Made by a program: the position numbers and the translations under genes
In this document: in pieces, positions 1-11,555 of the stretch
Layout of the letters: the number at the start of each line of letters is the position of its first letter
How positions within the stretch are numbered: position 1 is the first letter of the stretch
Notes under the pieces: model-generated
What the model was told of the DNA's origin: nothing
The model's database searches: none
Seen by the model: only the letters and a program-made list of their open reading frames with translations
Source: Astrothelium macrocarpum
Lineage: Eukaryota; Ascomycota; Dothideomycetes; Trypetheliales; Trypetheliaceae
Assembly: GCA_021030915.1 (NCBI GenBank)
Contig: JAGEMR010000035.1
Location: 62,001-126,000 of the forward strand
Length of the DNA: 64,000 nt
Direction of reading: 5' to 3'

Positions 1-1783
1 TTCACCTTCATTGGGTGCCTGCAGACCATGTCTCATGACTACAAACGTGTCGAAACCTAAAGCCGCATTGAGGACGATCTTCTTGGCACTTTTTCCCATT
101 ACTGTTGGTAACCATCTGCTCTCTCTGGTATCCATTAGCAAGAATATGACATCGTGTTCCTCTATCAAGCCCTTTAGCTTTTCATATTCTGCTTTTACTG
201 TCTTTTCTTCTAGGATTGGATGTCCGGCCATGGGAACACTCATGACATGACCGCTTGCATCGACACCAGGGTAGATTTCTGCCAAAGCTTCGGCAGCTCG
301 GTAAGCTTTTTTGGCACCACCGTCAAGACAATCCTTGAAATCAAAGAGAGGCTGTCGAACGGGATTTGAAAAGCTTACGCTACCGTTGTCAATAAAAGTA
401 ATTTTGCGAACACCCCAGCCCATTAAATTCCGTGCCACGTAGGAGCCCAAGGTACCGGTGCCGAGGAGAAGGCATGATGTATTCTTTACTACGTCAAGAT
501 CCAAAGATGGAGCGATCCGCCACTTGATGAGCTTGAGATTGAGGTCTACGGCCTGATCCGCCAGGCGTGAAGGATCCATGTACGCTGCCAAGTCCACCAA
601 ACGGTTGCGTAGGCGATTACTGTCATCCCGCTCCCATCCGGTGACTTTTGGCATGTTTGAAACGTCGGGCTCTTGAGTCGTGACGGACGCGTCTTGTTTT
701 GACTCAGCTTCCTCGGTTTGCCCAGATTCTGTTGAGGTAATGGAGTGGAGTTTGAGAATAATGCTGTGCGATTGGTCTCGCTTGAGATGCGTGTCTCGAT
801 AGCAGAGAACTTGGACCCTATCGAGTTTCCATCGTTGTTTGACAAGTACTAGAAGATTTCGAAGCATCCATCCAGGGTTATAAGGGTAAGTAGATGGATC
901 CACAAAGCAGACGAAGCGATCATCTTCTTCGGTATCCTCGAAGAAACCATTCTCGTAGCTCGACAATGAGCCGACAGACCACAGATAACCAAATTCTTTC
1001 GCAGTAGGTGTCATGGGTACCTGTGATTCGCCTTCTTGCTCATTTTCTTGGCTTATCGAGGATTTGGACTCTAAAGATGAGAAATCCCGTATTCTTTTGG
1101 CAAGGAAAAACCCATGCTGGCGGGTATCTACTCCATACTTCCATGTTTGAACAGTATCTACCAGTCCAGTTGTCTCTCTTGGGTCCAACTTTTTGATTTT
1201 GATGCCTTCTTCACCTTCTGATTTCCAAGGAGGATCTGAATGTAGGGCAGGGAAGCCAAAATGGTATGTAAACCGGTATTTTTTGAGATCAGCAAATGAG
1301 ATGGCAGTGAATGAAGCGAGTAAGGATGGGCACGAATAAATCGTCCCGTCATTGATTGCATCCCAAATCTAGCGTCAAGTCAGTCAACCGAGGTTTACAG
1401 TTGGATGGGACTTTTAACGTGCCGTCCGTCCTGCACGCTCGATTATGGTTGGCCCGTGGAAATTCTTGTACTCTTCTATGGTATTCACGTTCTTGATAAT
1501 GCCCTCAGCTCGACAGAAAGTGGCAGGTACGCTAAGATCTGTAAGCATCTATGCGCAAGCTCATCCAAAGCTTTTGCGCATACTCGTCTGATGTAAGCGC
1601 AGTGCCATGAATTTGCATGCGACAGGATCGTGCTGGCGCATCACTGGGTCGAACTTCATACAGCCCCAAGACTTTTCGCGCCGAATCATCCAAGCCATCG
1701 TGATTGAGCTTAAGAGAAGCAAGTGCAGAGAAGAAACTGAGCTCGATGTCGGACGTCCAAGGGGTAAATTGAATAGTCGCCAT
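1..1783 (-). CDS. atg7: Atg7, E1-like activating enzyme of autophagy (5' part; C-terminus lies beyond the window)
   Basis: E1-like enzyme that activates Atg8 and Atg12 in the cytosol for autophagosome formation. The gene reads leftward and leaves the window at base 1. The start at 1783 opens with MATIQFTPW, the usual Atg7 N-terminus. Exon 1 is 1783-1584 and exon 2 about 1531-1423, encoding NVNTIEEYKNFHG. Exon 3 runs from 1368 to the edge, with WDAINDGTIYSCPSLLASF, DLKKYRF and, near 440-470, the ATP-binding loop GTGTLGSYVARNLMGWG followed by NPVRQPLFDF. The catalytic cysteine domain and the Atg8-binding tail are not in the window. The second intron (1369-1422) keeps the family sequence AGRT|IWDAI only if its donor is GC (ACG|GCACGT). 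The gene is divergent from the dCMP deaminase. Identity is secure; the exact splice sites are inferred. Confidence 0.93.
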
Positions 1784-2173
1784 GATGGAAACAGAGAAAG
1801 CAAACCGTAAGCGCAAAGACCGAGGGCATGTAGAGGTTATATCTAAGACACGGCAAAGCACCAGGCAGCAGATCAGGCGAAAGGCACCAACGTCGGCGTC
1901 AAAGTCATGCTTCTAGGTGTCTTATCGATCTGGCACAAGCACAGATCCGATGACGAAGGTGGGGATGGAAGCTGGTGTTTCTAGCTATCTTCAGCTTAGT
2001 GTGGGATACTGTCGCGTGCCCCCACGACGCGTCGCCTCGTGCTGAGTCTGCAGGTACAGAGCACTTGGGTGGTCAGCCGTCCGCACCAAAGGTAAGGTAG
2101 ACTTCTAAGACTAGTTCAGATTTTGCTTCCTTTAGAGACAGGAGATTGCCTACATTGACAAGACGTCTGGAGC
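1784..2173. promoter_or_regulatory. Shared upstream region of atg7 and dCMP deaminase
   Basis: This 390-base gap separates two divergent start codons, so it must hold both promoters. It contains two ACGCG/CGCGT cores (2013-2017 and 2027-2032), described separately. No other gene is apparent. Confidence 0.6.
2013..2032. promoter_or_regulatory. Candidate MluI-box (MCB) pair upstream of the dCMP deaminase
   Basis: CGCGT at 2013-2017 and the palindrome ACGCGT at 2027-2032 lie about 140-160 bases before the dCMP deaminase start. In yeasts ACGCGT is the binding site of MBF, which drives G1/S transcription of DNA-synthesis genes. Function here is inferred from motif and neighbour; no binding evidence is available. 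Confidence 0.35.
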
Positions 2174-3403
2174 CATGCTGATCGGTCTCTGCGGAGGTAG
2201 TGCTTACCAACATTTCATACCGGGCAGAGTGTCTCATTGAATCTTTTTGACATAGGCATATGCTCTGGCAAGCATTCCGTGGCTGACAGTCTTGTTTCAA
2301 CCCACGGTTTTCAGCGTATATCTTTGTTGCGAAAAATTGGCACTCCGGCAGTTGAGAAGACTGCCTCTGATGCTCGACTACCCCAATCGCCATCCGCCGA
2401 TGCCGCACACACTTTCAATCATGTTGATGAACTCCTAGATTTTGTGACGAAAAGATGGCATGAGCATTGGGTTACTACTGACATATGGGATGAACCATCA
2501 CTAGATGCATTGCTACGACGGCCCTTTTTCCTTCTTGTTAGCGTTGAAGCACCGGTTAGCACACGATGGCAGCGCTTCAAGAATCGATGCCTCGAACTTT
2601 CATTCACACCACCTACACTCGAGCAATTTGTACTTCGCAACGACGAACACCTCTACGATCCAGTCTTTGGACTCGCCAAACTGCTTGATCGTGCTCAAGT
2701 ACGATTGCTGAATTCTTCTGCTTCCATCGAAGGTTTGCATAATGCGTTGGAAACGCTAGATCTATCGAGTGCAGAGCGACTGAGGCCAAATTGGGATCAG
2801 TACTTTATGCAACTTGCCTCTCTTGCTGCACAGCGGAGTAATTGCATGAAAAGACGGGTAGGTTGTGTACTGGTTCGGGAAAGAAGAGTGATAAGCACGG
2901 GATACAACGGAACGCCCAGGGGACTAAGAAATTGTAACGAGGGAGGCTGTAAGCTGAATCATGTGCGAAATAGTCCTTCATTAGCGCTGATAGGAACAAG
3001 GTCCAAGATGCAATGGAGGACTGAGCGCAGGAGTTGCTCTCTCAACTTGCCTGTGCATTCATGCCGAAGAGAACGCACTACTTGAAGCTGGAAGGGAGCG
3101 TATCCGTGAAGGTTCGATTCTATATTGTGATACGTGTCCCTGCTTGACGTGTAGTATCAAGATCACTCAAGTTGGCATCAGTGAAGTGGTATATAGCCAG
3201 GGATATTATATGGACACTGAGGTATGTGAACATCTTCAAAGTCGGTAATGCAATCTGCTTACTTGATCAGACCGCTGCAGTCTTTAAACAAGCTGGAGTG
3301 CAGCTTCGGCAATTTTCACCGGTGAGTCTCTCTTCATTGGTGAATGAGCAGCACCTAATTTCTTTGGGATAAGCCTCGAAACGGCCTCGTGGAGCTAATG
3401 TGA
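2174..3403 (+). CDS. Deoxycytidylate (dCMP) deaminase
   Basis: Converts dCMP to dUMP, supplying thymidylate synthesis. Five exons fit: 2174-2195, 2256-2948, 3001-3221, 3271-3321 and 3374-3403, giving about 338 residues. The N-terminus (MLIGLCGGICSGKHSVADS) has the P-loop-like GxxSGK segment seen in the long fungal forms. The C-terminal half is the zinc cytidine-deaminase domain: NWDQYFMQLASLAAQRSNCM, GYNGTPRGLRNCNEGGC, then the catalytic HAEEN and PCLTC zinc ligands, ending in QLRQFSP and PRNGLVELM. The second intron ends in AAG (2998-3000), a rare but tolerated acceptor that restores the family sequence GGCPRCN. Codon phase is consistent throughout. Equivalent of yeast DCD1. Very likely S-phase expressed, given the upstream motifs (inference). 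Confidence 0.93.
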
Positions 3404-3819
3404 TTATTGGAATTTGGATATTGTGATTGGATCTACGGGTAGAGGACGGGGACTGCCACACTAGGATGATGCCCTGGCCAAGTCTCTCATATTCTCCATA
3501 GCTCTGACACAAGAGAGGATGATCGTATAGTCAAAGCGCACTCTCACTCCCCAGCGTCATACTACCGGCTTAGGATTACCAAATTTCGAATATGATCGGG
3601 TGCTAATGAGCATTTAAATAATCCATGACGAGTTCAGCTTTCGCTGTTGATCTGGAGCAGTCAGGGAGAAGGACAGCGTATTCCGGCAGGAGCTTGGCTT
3701 CGTGCTCAGTGAGGCAATGCCCTGTCTCTTGAAAAATTTTCTCAATTTAGTCGAATCCAAATTGAGCATGTTATGACTTATCACCAAACCGTGGGATTGA
3801 GTAGACGCAGCTGTATACA
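3404..3819. other. Intergenic, nothing recognised
   Basis: Downstream of the dCMP deaminase stop. Only short unsupported reading frames; no RNA gene or repeat seen. Confidence 0.4.
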
Positions 3820-4110
3820 TCAACCATGAAATGTTTGGAAGGAAATTACAGTAAACGCTCTGTTGACGATGTCGACTAGCCCAAGAGTTCCCCCATTACG
3901 ATTCAGGCCTTGAGAAATGGCCTGCAGCTCACTGAACGCATTATGCATATTCTGCTGCACACCACAATACGTCATCAGGCAATGTTTTAAAAGGTGTAAT
4001 ACCAGCTGTGTTGCGAGATCCCAGGCTGCAAGTAATGATTCGACTTTGTGTGATTCAATTGAAGCGGTAAAAACAGTGGCGGATGCATGGGCTATGGCGG
4101 TGGAACTCAC
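3820..4110 (-). pseudogene. Possible remnant of an unknown protein gene
   Basis: An open frame of 96 codons on the minus strand looks protein-like: it is rich in helix formers, with segments such as ESLLAAWDLATQLVLHLLKH and SELQAISQGLNRNGGTLG. I do not recognise the family. Just upstream on the same strand (about 4130-4270) other frames contain protein-like stretches (for example ETIVRESMLQALEIFRATT) interrupted by stops, and no clean splice path joins them. This could be a decayed gene or a small multi-exon gene whose introns I failed to place. Low confidence. Confidence 0.25.
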
Positions 4111-4981
4111 GGAACGTTTTTAGCCGGACCGGTACTCCTTCAAAAGCTTCTTTCCAATTTTGTTGGACAGCTCGGTTGACAGTGGGTCTTGGATGATGCA
4201 AATGGCGTGCGAGAGGCTTGCTACGTTGTGGCCCTGAAGATTTCTAGAGCTTGGAGCATAGATTCCCGCACAATAGTTTCATCTTGGCAGGGACGGACGG
4301 TGAAGCTCCGAGCTATGAGCCACGATTTTAGCGCCCTCCCGTTGACCTTTCCGCTTCGTATCCGTTGCTCGGTCAGTCTTCATCAGAGTCTATAGCAATG
4401 GCATATCTTTACATACTGTAGCGGTATCTGTATAGATGCATCAATCAATCAACCAGTCATTGTCATCACCATCCATCAATCGCAATCTTTAGCCTATGCG
4501 TTTTGCATCAAGAAGCTTGGCCCTTGCACCCGTGATTTGAGCCTCACCACGTTCTTCTTAGCTTAGCGTTGGGATCTGAGACGAACACCTGCCGATCCTT
4601 CATGGTTTGCGCCAAATCCATGCAGATCTCCTATGTTGATTCTGGCTGACGCCAAGACTGAGACTTTGGGGATGGTGGAGTAAGCTTTCCATACCCGCCG
4701 TCTTGAAACTCCACACTAGACGCAAGACGTCTATTCTCATACCCTCGTCTGTACAACAGACCCACAATGCCTTGACTTGCTCGGCAAAATTTCCGTATGC
4801 TTCGAGAACCGGCTTACTGCTGTGACAAGGCTAGGACCATGCTTCACTCTGTGTCTGACTAGATAGGTTCGGAGCACATTGTTTAAGTATCTTACCATGA
4901 CCCAGCACTGGGGCTTTTCTTGTTCTAGGCTTGTCCATTTCATTTTTACCTTCTTTTGTTGTCTTCGAGTAGACATTCATA
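4111..4981. promoter_or_regulatory. Upstream region of the sedolisin gene
   Basis: About 870 bases with no convincing gene apart from possible remnant sequence at its left end. A pyrimidine-rich stretch precedes the start at 4982. Confidence 0.35.
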
Positions 4982-7418
4982 ATGCATTTTTCTATTCGAT
5001 TCTTCTCTATTTTGTTGCTTGCTACGTCTTCCTTTGCTGCTTCAGTCGCTAACAATCATGTCTTGCACGAAAAACGTGGATTTGAGCATCCACTATGGGC
5101 CAAGCGCTCCAGACTTTCTTCCTCTGCGAGGATGCCTGTCCGTATCGAATTAACACAGAGCAATCTTGAAAAAGGCCAGGACTTTCTTATGGATGTGTAT
5201 GTCGGACCTACAATTTCATAAAATAGACCCAATTGCAGCACGAAACACTATACTTATCAACGCTCGACAGTTCGGACCCGGACTCTGCGAATTATGGAAA
5301 ACATTGGTCGCCGCAGAAGATTGCAGATACCTTTGCACCTTCCTGGGAGACAATAAAAGCTGTCAGAGACTGGGTCACATCCTCAGGAGTTCCTGCGAGC
5401 CGAGTCTCTCTTTCTGGCAACAAGGGCTCGCTTACCCTTAATGTGACTGCTGGGCAAGCAGAGCGCCTTTTCCACACCAATTACTACGTCTACGAGCACC
5501 TGGCCAGTGGTCATAAGACTACTGCTTGTGAGCAGTAAGTCCCCATATGACAAGTTCTCAAAAGCACTACTCTAAAAGTTTGACTGCAAATAGGTACCAT
5601 GTGCCGAGGAAAGTCCAAAGACATATCGACTATGTTACCCCAGGCATTGGTCTTTCCGCACCTTCGCGTCCCCAAGCAAAAATGGCTGCAACTGCCGGCA
5701 CAATGGAGGTTGGACAGCAGTTTGCTTTCCTGGGTCTAGGAAACCGTACTCTCGCGTCGGTCGTGAATGATCTTACGGTGTGCGATAGGCTCACAACTCC
5801 AGCATGTGTAAAAGCTCTTTACCAGGTTCCAAACGGAACTCAAGCAGATCCGAACAACGCATTGGGAGTCTTTGAGTCAGCCATAGGTGCAATGGGATCA
5901 TACAATCAGGGGGACCTGAATTCTTTCTTTCAAACCTTTACCCCAAACATTCCCGCGGGCACCGGCCCAAAACTCCAATCCATCAACGGCGGAACAGCTC
6001 CAAGCCCCATAAACATGACTTCTTTTGAGGCGGATCTTGATTTCCAAGTTGCCTATCCACTCGTTTTCCCACAATCTACACAAGTCTTTCAGGTGAATTC
6101 TGGTCAATTCGCCCCCTTTAACCTATTTCTTGACGCGATCGATGGAGTAAGTTGCTTTCCTCACACTTTGAATTCAAGCAGAGCTCTAACGATGCAACCA
6201 GGCCTATTGTAATACTACCGCTTTTGGGATCACAGGAAACTCGCCTCAGATTGACGGCCCGCAACAGCCTCAATGTGGAACGGTGAAACCTACAAATGTC
6301 TTCTCCATCTCATATGGCGGAGAGGAGTTCTCGCTTCCGCCAGCTTACGAGCAGAGGCAATGCAACGAGTAAGAAAGCCCAATGGCACAAATCGTGTCTG
6401 ATCCAGCTTGATCTCGTGTCGTATCGCTCTGACATGTCGTTTTTACAGATATATGAAGCTTGGTCTGAATGGAAAAACTATAGTTTTTGCATCCGGAGAC
6501 ACTGGAACAGGCACGCCATCGCGAAGCGCAGCTGAAGGATGCTTGACCAATCAAGGTGTTCCTGGTCCAACTGGTAACATCTTCAATGTTCCATTTCCCA
6601 TCTCTTGCCCATTCGTCACAACTGTTGGAGCAACGCAAGTCGATCCCGGCAATTCCGTCAATGTTCCCGAAAGCGCGGCAGTTGATCCCATCAACGCCTT
6701 TTCGTCCACTGGAGGATTCAGCAATGTTTTCGGCATTCCGCAGTATCAGGCTCAGGCCGTGGCCAAGTAAGTAGATTGTCCAAGCACGGTTGGGTTTCTT
6801 TATCAGATGCCGCCATGACTTTGATCTTTCCCAATTTTGCGTATACTGATGATGCATTCCAGCTTCCTTGCCACTGGAACAAAAGGCATTCCATCGTACA
6901 GCGGCAATGAACCACTTGGCGCGAACGGCGGAAGATTCAATGCGAGCGGCCGTGGCTTTCCTGATGTGTCTGCTGCTGGAAAACACTTTGCGACATTTTT
7001 GCAAGGACAATTCGAGGGTACTGTAGATGGTACTAGCGCTGGTAAGAACCTCTGCGTGATTCATTTCGAAAAGCTTCGAGCGGAATTTAACACGCTACAG
7101 CAACCCCAATCTTCGCCTCGGTTATCAATCGTATTAATGAAGAGCGTCTCGCTGCTAAAAAGGCTCCTGTTGGATTCGTGAACCCGACGCTATACAAGAA
7201 TCCGAACATTTTGAACGACGTTACGACCGGCAACAACTTGGCCTGTGCGAACAACACTGTTGGCTTTACTGCTACTAAAGGGTAAGTCTTATTCCTATGA
7301 TATTGATTTCCACCTTGCTCTGAAGCTAATGCCGCCCTGCCACAGCTGGGATCCAGTCACGGGTCTCGGAACACCAAACTTCCCGAAGATGCTTCAACTT
7401 TTCATGAGCTTGCCATAG
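4982..7418 (+). CDS. Secreted sedolisin-family peptidase (S53, tripeptidyl-peptidase type)
   Basis: Acid serine-carboxyl peptidase secreted for extracellular protein digestion. It begins with a signal peptide (MHFSIRFFSILLLATSSFAA) and a pro-kumamolisin prodomain (SDPDSANYGKHWSPQKIA, NVTAGQAERLFHTNYYVYEH). The catalytic domain follows across several short introns (near 5190-5250, 5536-5593, 6150-6202, 6370-6448, 6769-6861, 7043-7101 and 7282-7345). Catalytic Glu and Asp lie in MTSFEADLDFQ, SGDTGTGTPS holds the conserved Asp segment, and after splicing GTSAATPIFASVINR carries the nucleophile Ser. Calcium-site residues are NDVTTGNN and GWDPVTGLGTPNF near the end. All expected elements are present, so the enzyme looks intact. 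Exon edges other than the start and stop are approximate. It stands alone, with no obvious partner. Confidence 0.9.
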
Positions 7419-8278
7419 AGTTATTTCACTGCATAGCGAACGGAGTAAGGGACCATTGTATTGATTCATCAGCATTTGCTTGCTCATCTTTATTACTTGA
7501 CAAAAGGCCAATCGAGGCCATCCAGGGTTCTTTAGCGAACCCTCAAAATCCACAGCGGGAAATTTCCCACGATGTGGCACCTTGGAGCCGGCTCCGAGAT
7601 GCATTAATGTACTTGCTTCAGTACAAGCAAATTTAAGAACCAATAGAGGGTGCCAGTAAAAAGGTGTCCATGTGTATAGATATAAAATACCATTGTAAAT
7701 AAAAACAATTCAAAGATTGCTCAGGTATATTCCGAGAAGCCGCTCTTCGGCGAAGCAGCTATCCTTCGTTTGTTGGCGAGTAAATGCAATATGGATCCAG
7801 AAAAGTAAATCTGAGGGGGGTCGGACATGTCGGGCATGTCGGCCGAAGAAGGAACAGTAAAAAGGGCATCAGGGTCGTCCTTTAACTCCGTTCCAGACAT
7901 CAGAGCCTCGACTATCCCAAGACGAGCAATCCGCTAACCTCACGTCGTAATTCCAACTCGTCTTAAGCCTATTCCGGAACTCCATTCTTCGTCAATGAAT
8001 CAGAGATGCCACAATAACTACGGTACACCCCCTCAGCCTCTGAAGATGGCAAAAGGATCGGGACAACTGATGATGAGAATCTGGAGTCTAACGGGCTTGA
8101 TTAATGCCGGTGCTCGAAAGACATTGATTATAAAAGCCTATCGGATGGACAGTCTGCCAATGTTTCTTTTCATCAACCAGTTCCAGCGCCTTCTTTCAAC
8201 CATTCACAAATAGCAGTGCATCTGAAATAGCTTCATCTTTCTGCAAAAAGATTCAACTTCTCTTCCACGATTTTCGAA
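7419..8278. promoter_or_regulatory. Intergenic between the sedolisin and NmrA-like genes
   Basis: About 860 bases holding the 3' flank of the sedolisin and the promoter of the next gene. It contains a triple CGG direct repeat (7822-7842, listed separately) and a TATAAA-like stretch near 7680. No gene seen. Confidence 0.4.
7822..7842 (+). promoter_or_regulatory. Triple CGG direct repeat, candidate Zn2Cys6 binding site
   Basis: The 21 bases read CGG-acatgt-CGG-gcatgt-CGG: three CGG triplets in direct orientation, each separated by six bases, the spacers differing only at their first base. Zn2Cys6 regulators bind CGG triplets with fixed spacing. The site lies about 440 bases upstream of the NmrA-like gene, and a Zn2Cys6 gene lies just beyond it (9365-10799). 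Regulatory function is inferred. Confidence 0.35.
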
Positions 8279-9315
8279 ATGACTTCAAACAATCGAATTG
8301 AGCGAGTTGCCATTGTCGGGGTATGTACATGACTTCTGAATTCGTGGTTCTTGCCAGTCTAACATGAGACTCTCAGGCATCCGGCAACTCTGGAAAGTAC
8401 ATGGCTGAAGCCCTTCTCAAAACTGGGAAACACAAGGTCTCTGCCATCACTCGTGCGGATAGCACTAGTGTATTGCCTTCAGGGCTTGAGATTAAGAAGG
8501 TCGATTACAATGACCAATCTTCACTTGTTGAAGCACTTCGGGGACAAGACGCCTTGGTCATCACGATGAATGCCATGGCGCCACAAGACACTGAAGCAAA
8601 GCTGGTCAAAGCGGCTGCCACGGCAAAGGTCCCTTGGATTCTCCCAAACGTCTGGTCGAACGACTTGACCAACGAATCACTGAGTCGAGAATGTCTTGTT
8701 GGCGACGCAGTCCATGCCACCCTCAAAACCATTACCGAACTTGGCCAAAGCTCTTACATTGCCATGACCACTGGCTTCTGGTATGAGTGGAGCCTCTCTA
8801 TTCCCTCGGCATATGGGTTCGACTTTCCCAGCCGTTCCGTGACCATGTTTGATGACGGAAACACCAAGATCAATAGCTCGACTTGGCCTCAAGTTGGCCG
8901 CGCCGTTGCCAGTCTCTTGAGCCTGAAGGTATCCCCAGATGGAGCAAATGACAAGAGTCCCTGTCTCGAGCAGTTCAAGAATAAGTTTGTCTATACTGCG
9001 TCCTTTGAGATTAGCCAAAAGGATATGCTAGACTCTGTGCTTCGCGTCACCAATGCGAAGTTGGAGGACTGGACTGTAAAGTACGAGCCGAGTCGAGAAC
9101 GATACTATGCCGGCCTGGAAACGATGAAACGCGGCGACAGAAACGGTTTTGTCAAGGCACTATACACCAGAATCTTTTTCCCCGACGGAAGTGGCAATTT
9201 TGAGAAAACCAAGGGGCTTCAGAACGATATTCTGGGCCTGTCAAAAGAGGATCTGGATGAGTACACGAAGCTCGCAATGAAAAGAGCAGAGGTGGGAGCA
9301 TGGGGTGCTCAATAA
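8279..9315 (+). CDS. NmrA-like / isoflavone-reductase-like NAD(P)-binding protein
   Basis: Two exons, 8279-8320 and 8377-9315, give about 326 residues. The start is set by MTSNNRIERVAIVG, which joins across the intron to ASGNSGKYMAEALL and forms the Rossmann GxxGxxG nucleotide loop (VGASGNSGKY). Next come ITRADST (cofactor-selecting strand) and VDYNDQSSLVEALRGQDALV, the typical NmrA layout. The usual catalytic YxxxK of reductases is not evident, so it may be a redox-sensing or atypical reductase protein; the substrate is unknown. It is convergent with a Zn2Cys6 regulator 49 bases away. The upstream CGG repeat may be its control site. Confidence 0.85.
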
Positions 9316-9364
9316 GTTCCGATCTGCTCGCAAATGGCATTCACTTGGATTTTGGCGTACGTGG

Positions 9365-10799
9365 CTATATTTCCGGATCATATAGAGGTAACATATTCCT
9401 TTCGCGTTGGTTCCAAAAGTAGCTTTGTCCGAATAAATGCCAATCCCGCTTCAAATTGCAGTGGAAACTCGTTGCTAGACCGTGAAACTCATTGTGTGAA
9501 GTGAGTTCCTCTGCACTGATCGAGCTCGCAATGAATGACCTTATTTGAGGGTGCTGCGCATGATGCTTGTTGAGATAGATCCAGATTGCTTGACATTCGA
9601 GAACTGCTCGTCCAGACATCCACCACGTAGACTGTTCAAGTGTTTCATACCATATAGCCAACATTACGAGAGCACACGGATCCTTATTCCGAAGTAAATT
9701 CTCAAATCCCGACTCCATGGTATTCGGGAATGCCATGAAGCGGAGGGTTTTTGTCCATTTCGCATCGTCTTTGAGAAGTAGGGATAACATGTGCGCGGAG
9801 GTAAAATACGGACTGTTGCCAGAATTGGAAGAATGGTCCAGATTGCACAGAGCCAGCAAAGGGGGCCAAAGACCGTCGACACCTTCAGACGGTAGCTGTA
9901 CACCTAAGCATCGGTATTTCCAGGGAGGTTTCTGCCCGCGAAATATACTTGCTGAATCTTGAGTGTTGACTCTCTCCCAAAGTGTTCGCATGCCCTTTTG
10001 CATGCCAAGCCACGAAAGATCGGAGTCCGTAGTAGGTTTAAGAGGCCAGACTTGCATGTAATCGTTAGTTTCGACCGTAAATACAGTGGCCATGCTCATG
10101 AATGCAGCAGTGATCCAAGTCGCATCCAAACTGCAAGATTCGAAATTGGATGGGAGCTCTTGGTTGAGAGATCGTAGAGCGATGCTCCAATGATAGCATT
10201 CAAACGGAGTGCGGACTAGGTGACCTTCGTTGACAAGATATCTGTCCTGCATAGCAGTTATGGCTATTGCAATGTGCAAGAGGTGTGGAGTCTGAGATGG
10301 AACGTTAAGTCTGGTTTTGAAGTTCGAATCATTAGCTTACGGTGGTCATCAATCGTATAGACTCTTTCTGGAACACCACTGCATTCACCAAGCCGGAGGA
10401 TATCAAAGTCCTGTCCTGAAACCGCGACAAGCGCTCCAGATCGTGTCCATTTAATTGATACATCTCCACCATTGACTTGGAGCCATCGGATTGTAAAGCG
10501 ATGACGTTGTTCAGATGGGCGAGTATGGCTTGTGTAGTTGAGGGAACCGAGATTACTGGGGACGGCTCCCTTTCGTAAGAGCTTGATAGCTCTCCAGCAT
10601 TGCTTGCATAACTGCACCGCAACCCGGTGTTGCGGCATTTCAAGCAGGTTGGTGCCGTCTCATCGCACTAGGAACTCGTCAACACGCCTGTGGACGAACG
10701 ATAGACACACCGTACTTTGACGTGTCGAAGCTTGCAGTTGCTGCAGCCCTTTCGTGAATTCGTGTGTCGCTTTCTTCCTCGTCGCTCTTGGGCTACCAT
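9365..10799 (-). CDS. Zn(II)2Cys6 transcription factor
   Basis: Three exons (10799-10716, 10667-10341, 10291-9365) give about 445 residues. An in-frame stop just upstream makes the ATG at 10799 the start. The first intron splits the zinc cluster: RKGCSNCKLRHVK from exon 1 joins CDETAPTCLKC and RNTGLRC, giving a complete CX2CX6CX6CX2CX6C motif. The remainder is a middle-homology-like helical domain (YHWSIALRSLNQELPS, ATWITAAFMSMATVF, WWMSGRAVLECQAIWIYL). It is a fungal sequence-specific regulator of the small type with a C-terminal fungal-trans region; its targets are unknown. Its 3' end faces the NmrA-like gene, whose promoter has a CGG repeat, so that gene is a candidate target (inference). 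Confidence 0.9.
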
Positions 10800-11555
10800 C
10801 TGCGATAATTACGGAGGCAAGCCCCAGAAGAATTCGTAGTCGGATTAAGGGGATCAGTAGGCAATTTTTGGGCAAGTCTACTCCGTGGTCTACTATGCGT
10901 ACCAAGGGCAACACTTCACCAAAGCCCTGTTGAAGTCGAGGTGGGAAAGATAAGATGCGTCAAAGAATTCTGCTTCTTCTAAACGCCAAAATCCTTCGCC
11001 GGTGACACGCTCACTGCTGATAGTGTGCTCACCCTATGAATGCTCAGCTCTGGCCAACCAACTGTTACCAATGCAAAGTGTGAACGATACATGAAGCCAA
11101 AACCTTCAGCATCGCCCGCATGAGCTATTTGTTAGCTATAACATATCTTTGAACTTCATTGCAAACGGATACAAAACGAACGGGCGCTTTTGCAAGACGC
11201 ATCTTAGCGTGCTTAGGAGCGTTGAGGAAGAGATGACAGGTGCTTACAGCCTGGTATTGCCTGTGCGCAGCGTGCAGTACATTTGAGACGGCCAGCTCCG
11301 CGCGCTAGAGCGATTCAAAGCCGCGCCCCTGAGCTGGTTTCCCATCAAACTTGGATCTTCAATCTACATCAGTCCGTCTATAATCTACTCATATTCTAAA
11401 GTCTCGATTATATACGCTTCCAAAAGAATGTCAAGAGTCCATACTTCAAGAGAATCGCCAAAACCCGCGTGAGCTAGACTTTCCGGGATTTCCTCACCCC
11501 GTCACGATAGCGCCGCATCGAAAGTCTTCAGTTGATGTGCCCAAATTAGTCGCGC
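10800..11555. other. Intergenic between two divergent genes
   Basis: About 750 bases that must contain the promoters of the Zn2Cys6 gene and the alpha/beta hydrolase gene. There is an AT-rich, TATA-like stretch near 11370-11420. No gene recognised. Confidence 0.4.

Noticed and set aside
6345..7064. 239-codon minus-strand open frame
   Set aside because: It is antisense to sedolisin exons that carry clear catalytic motifs; no family resemblance.
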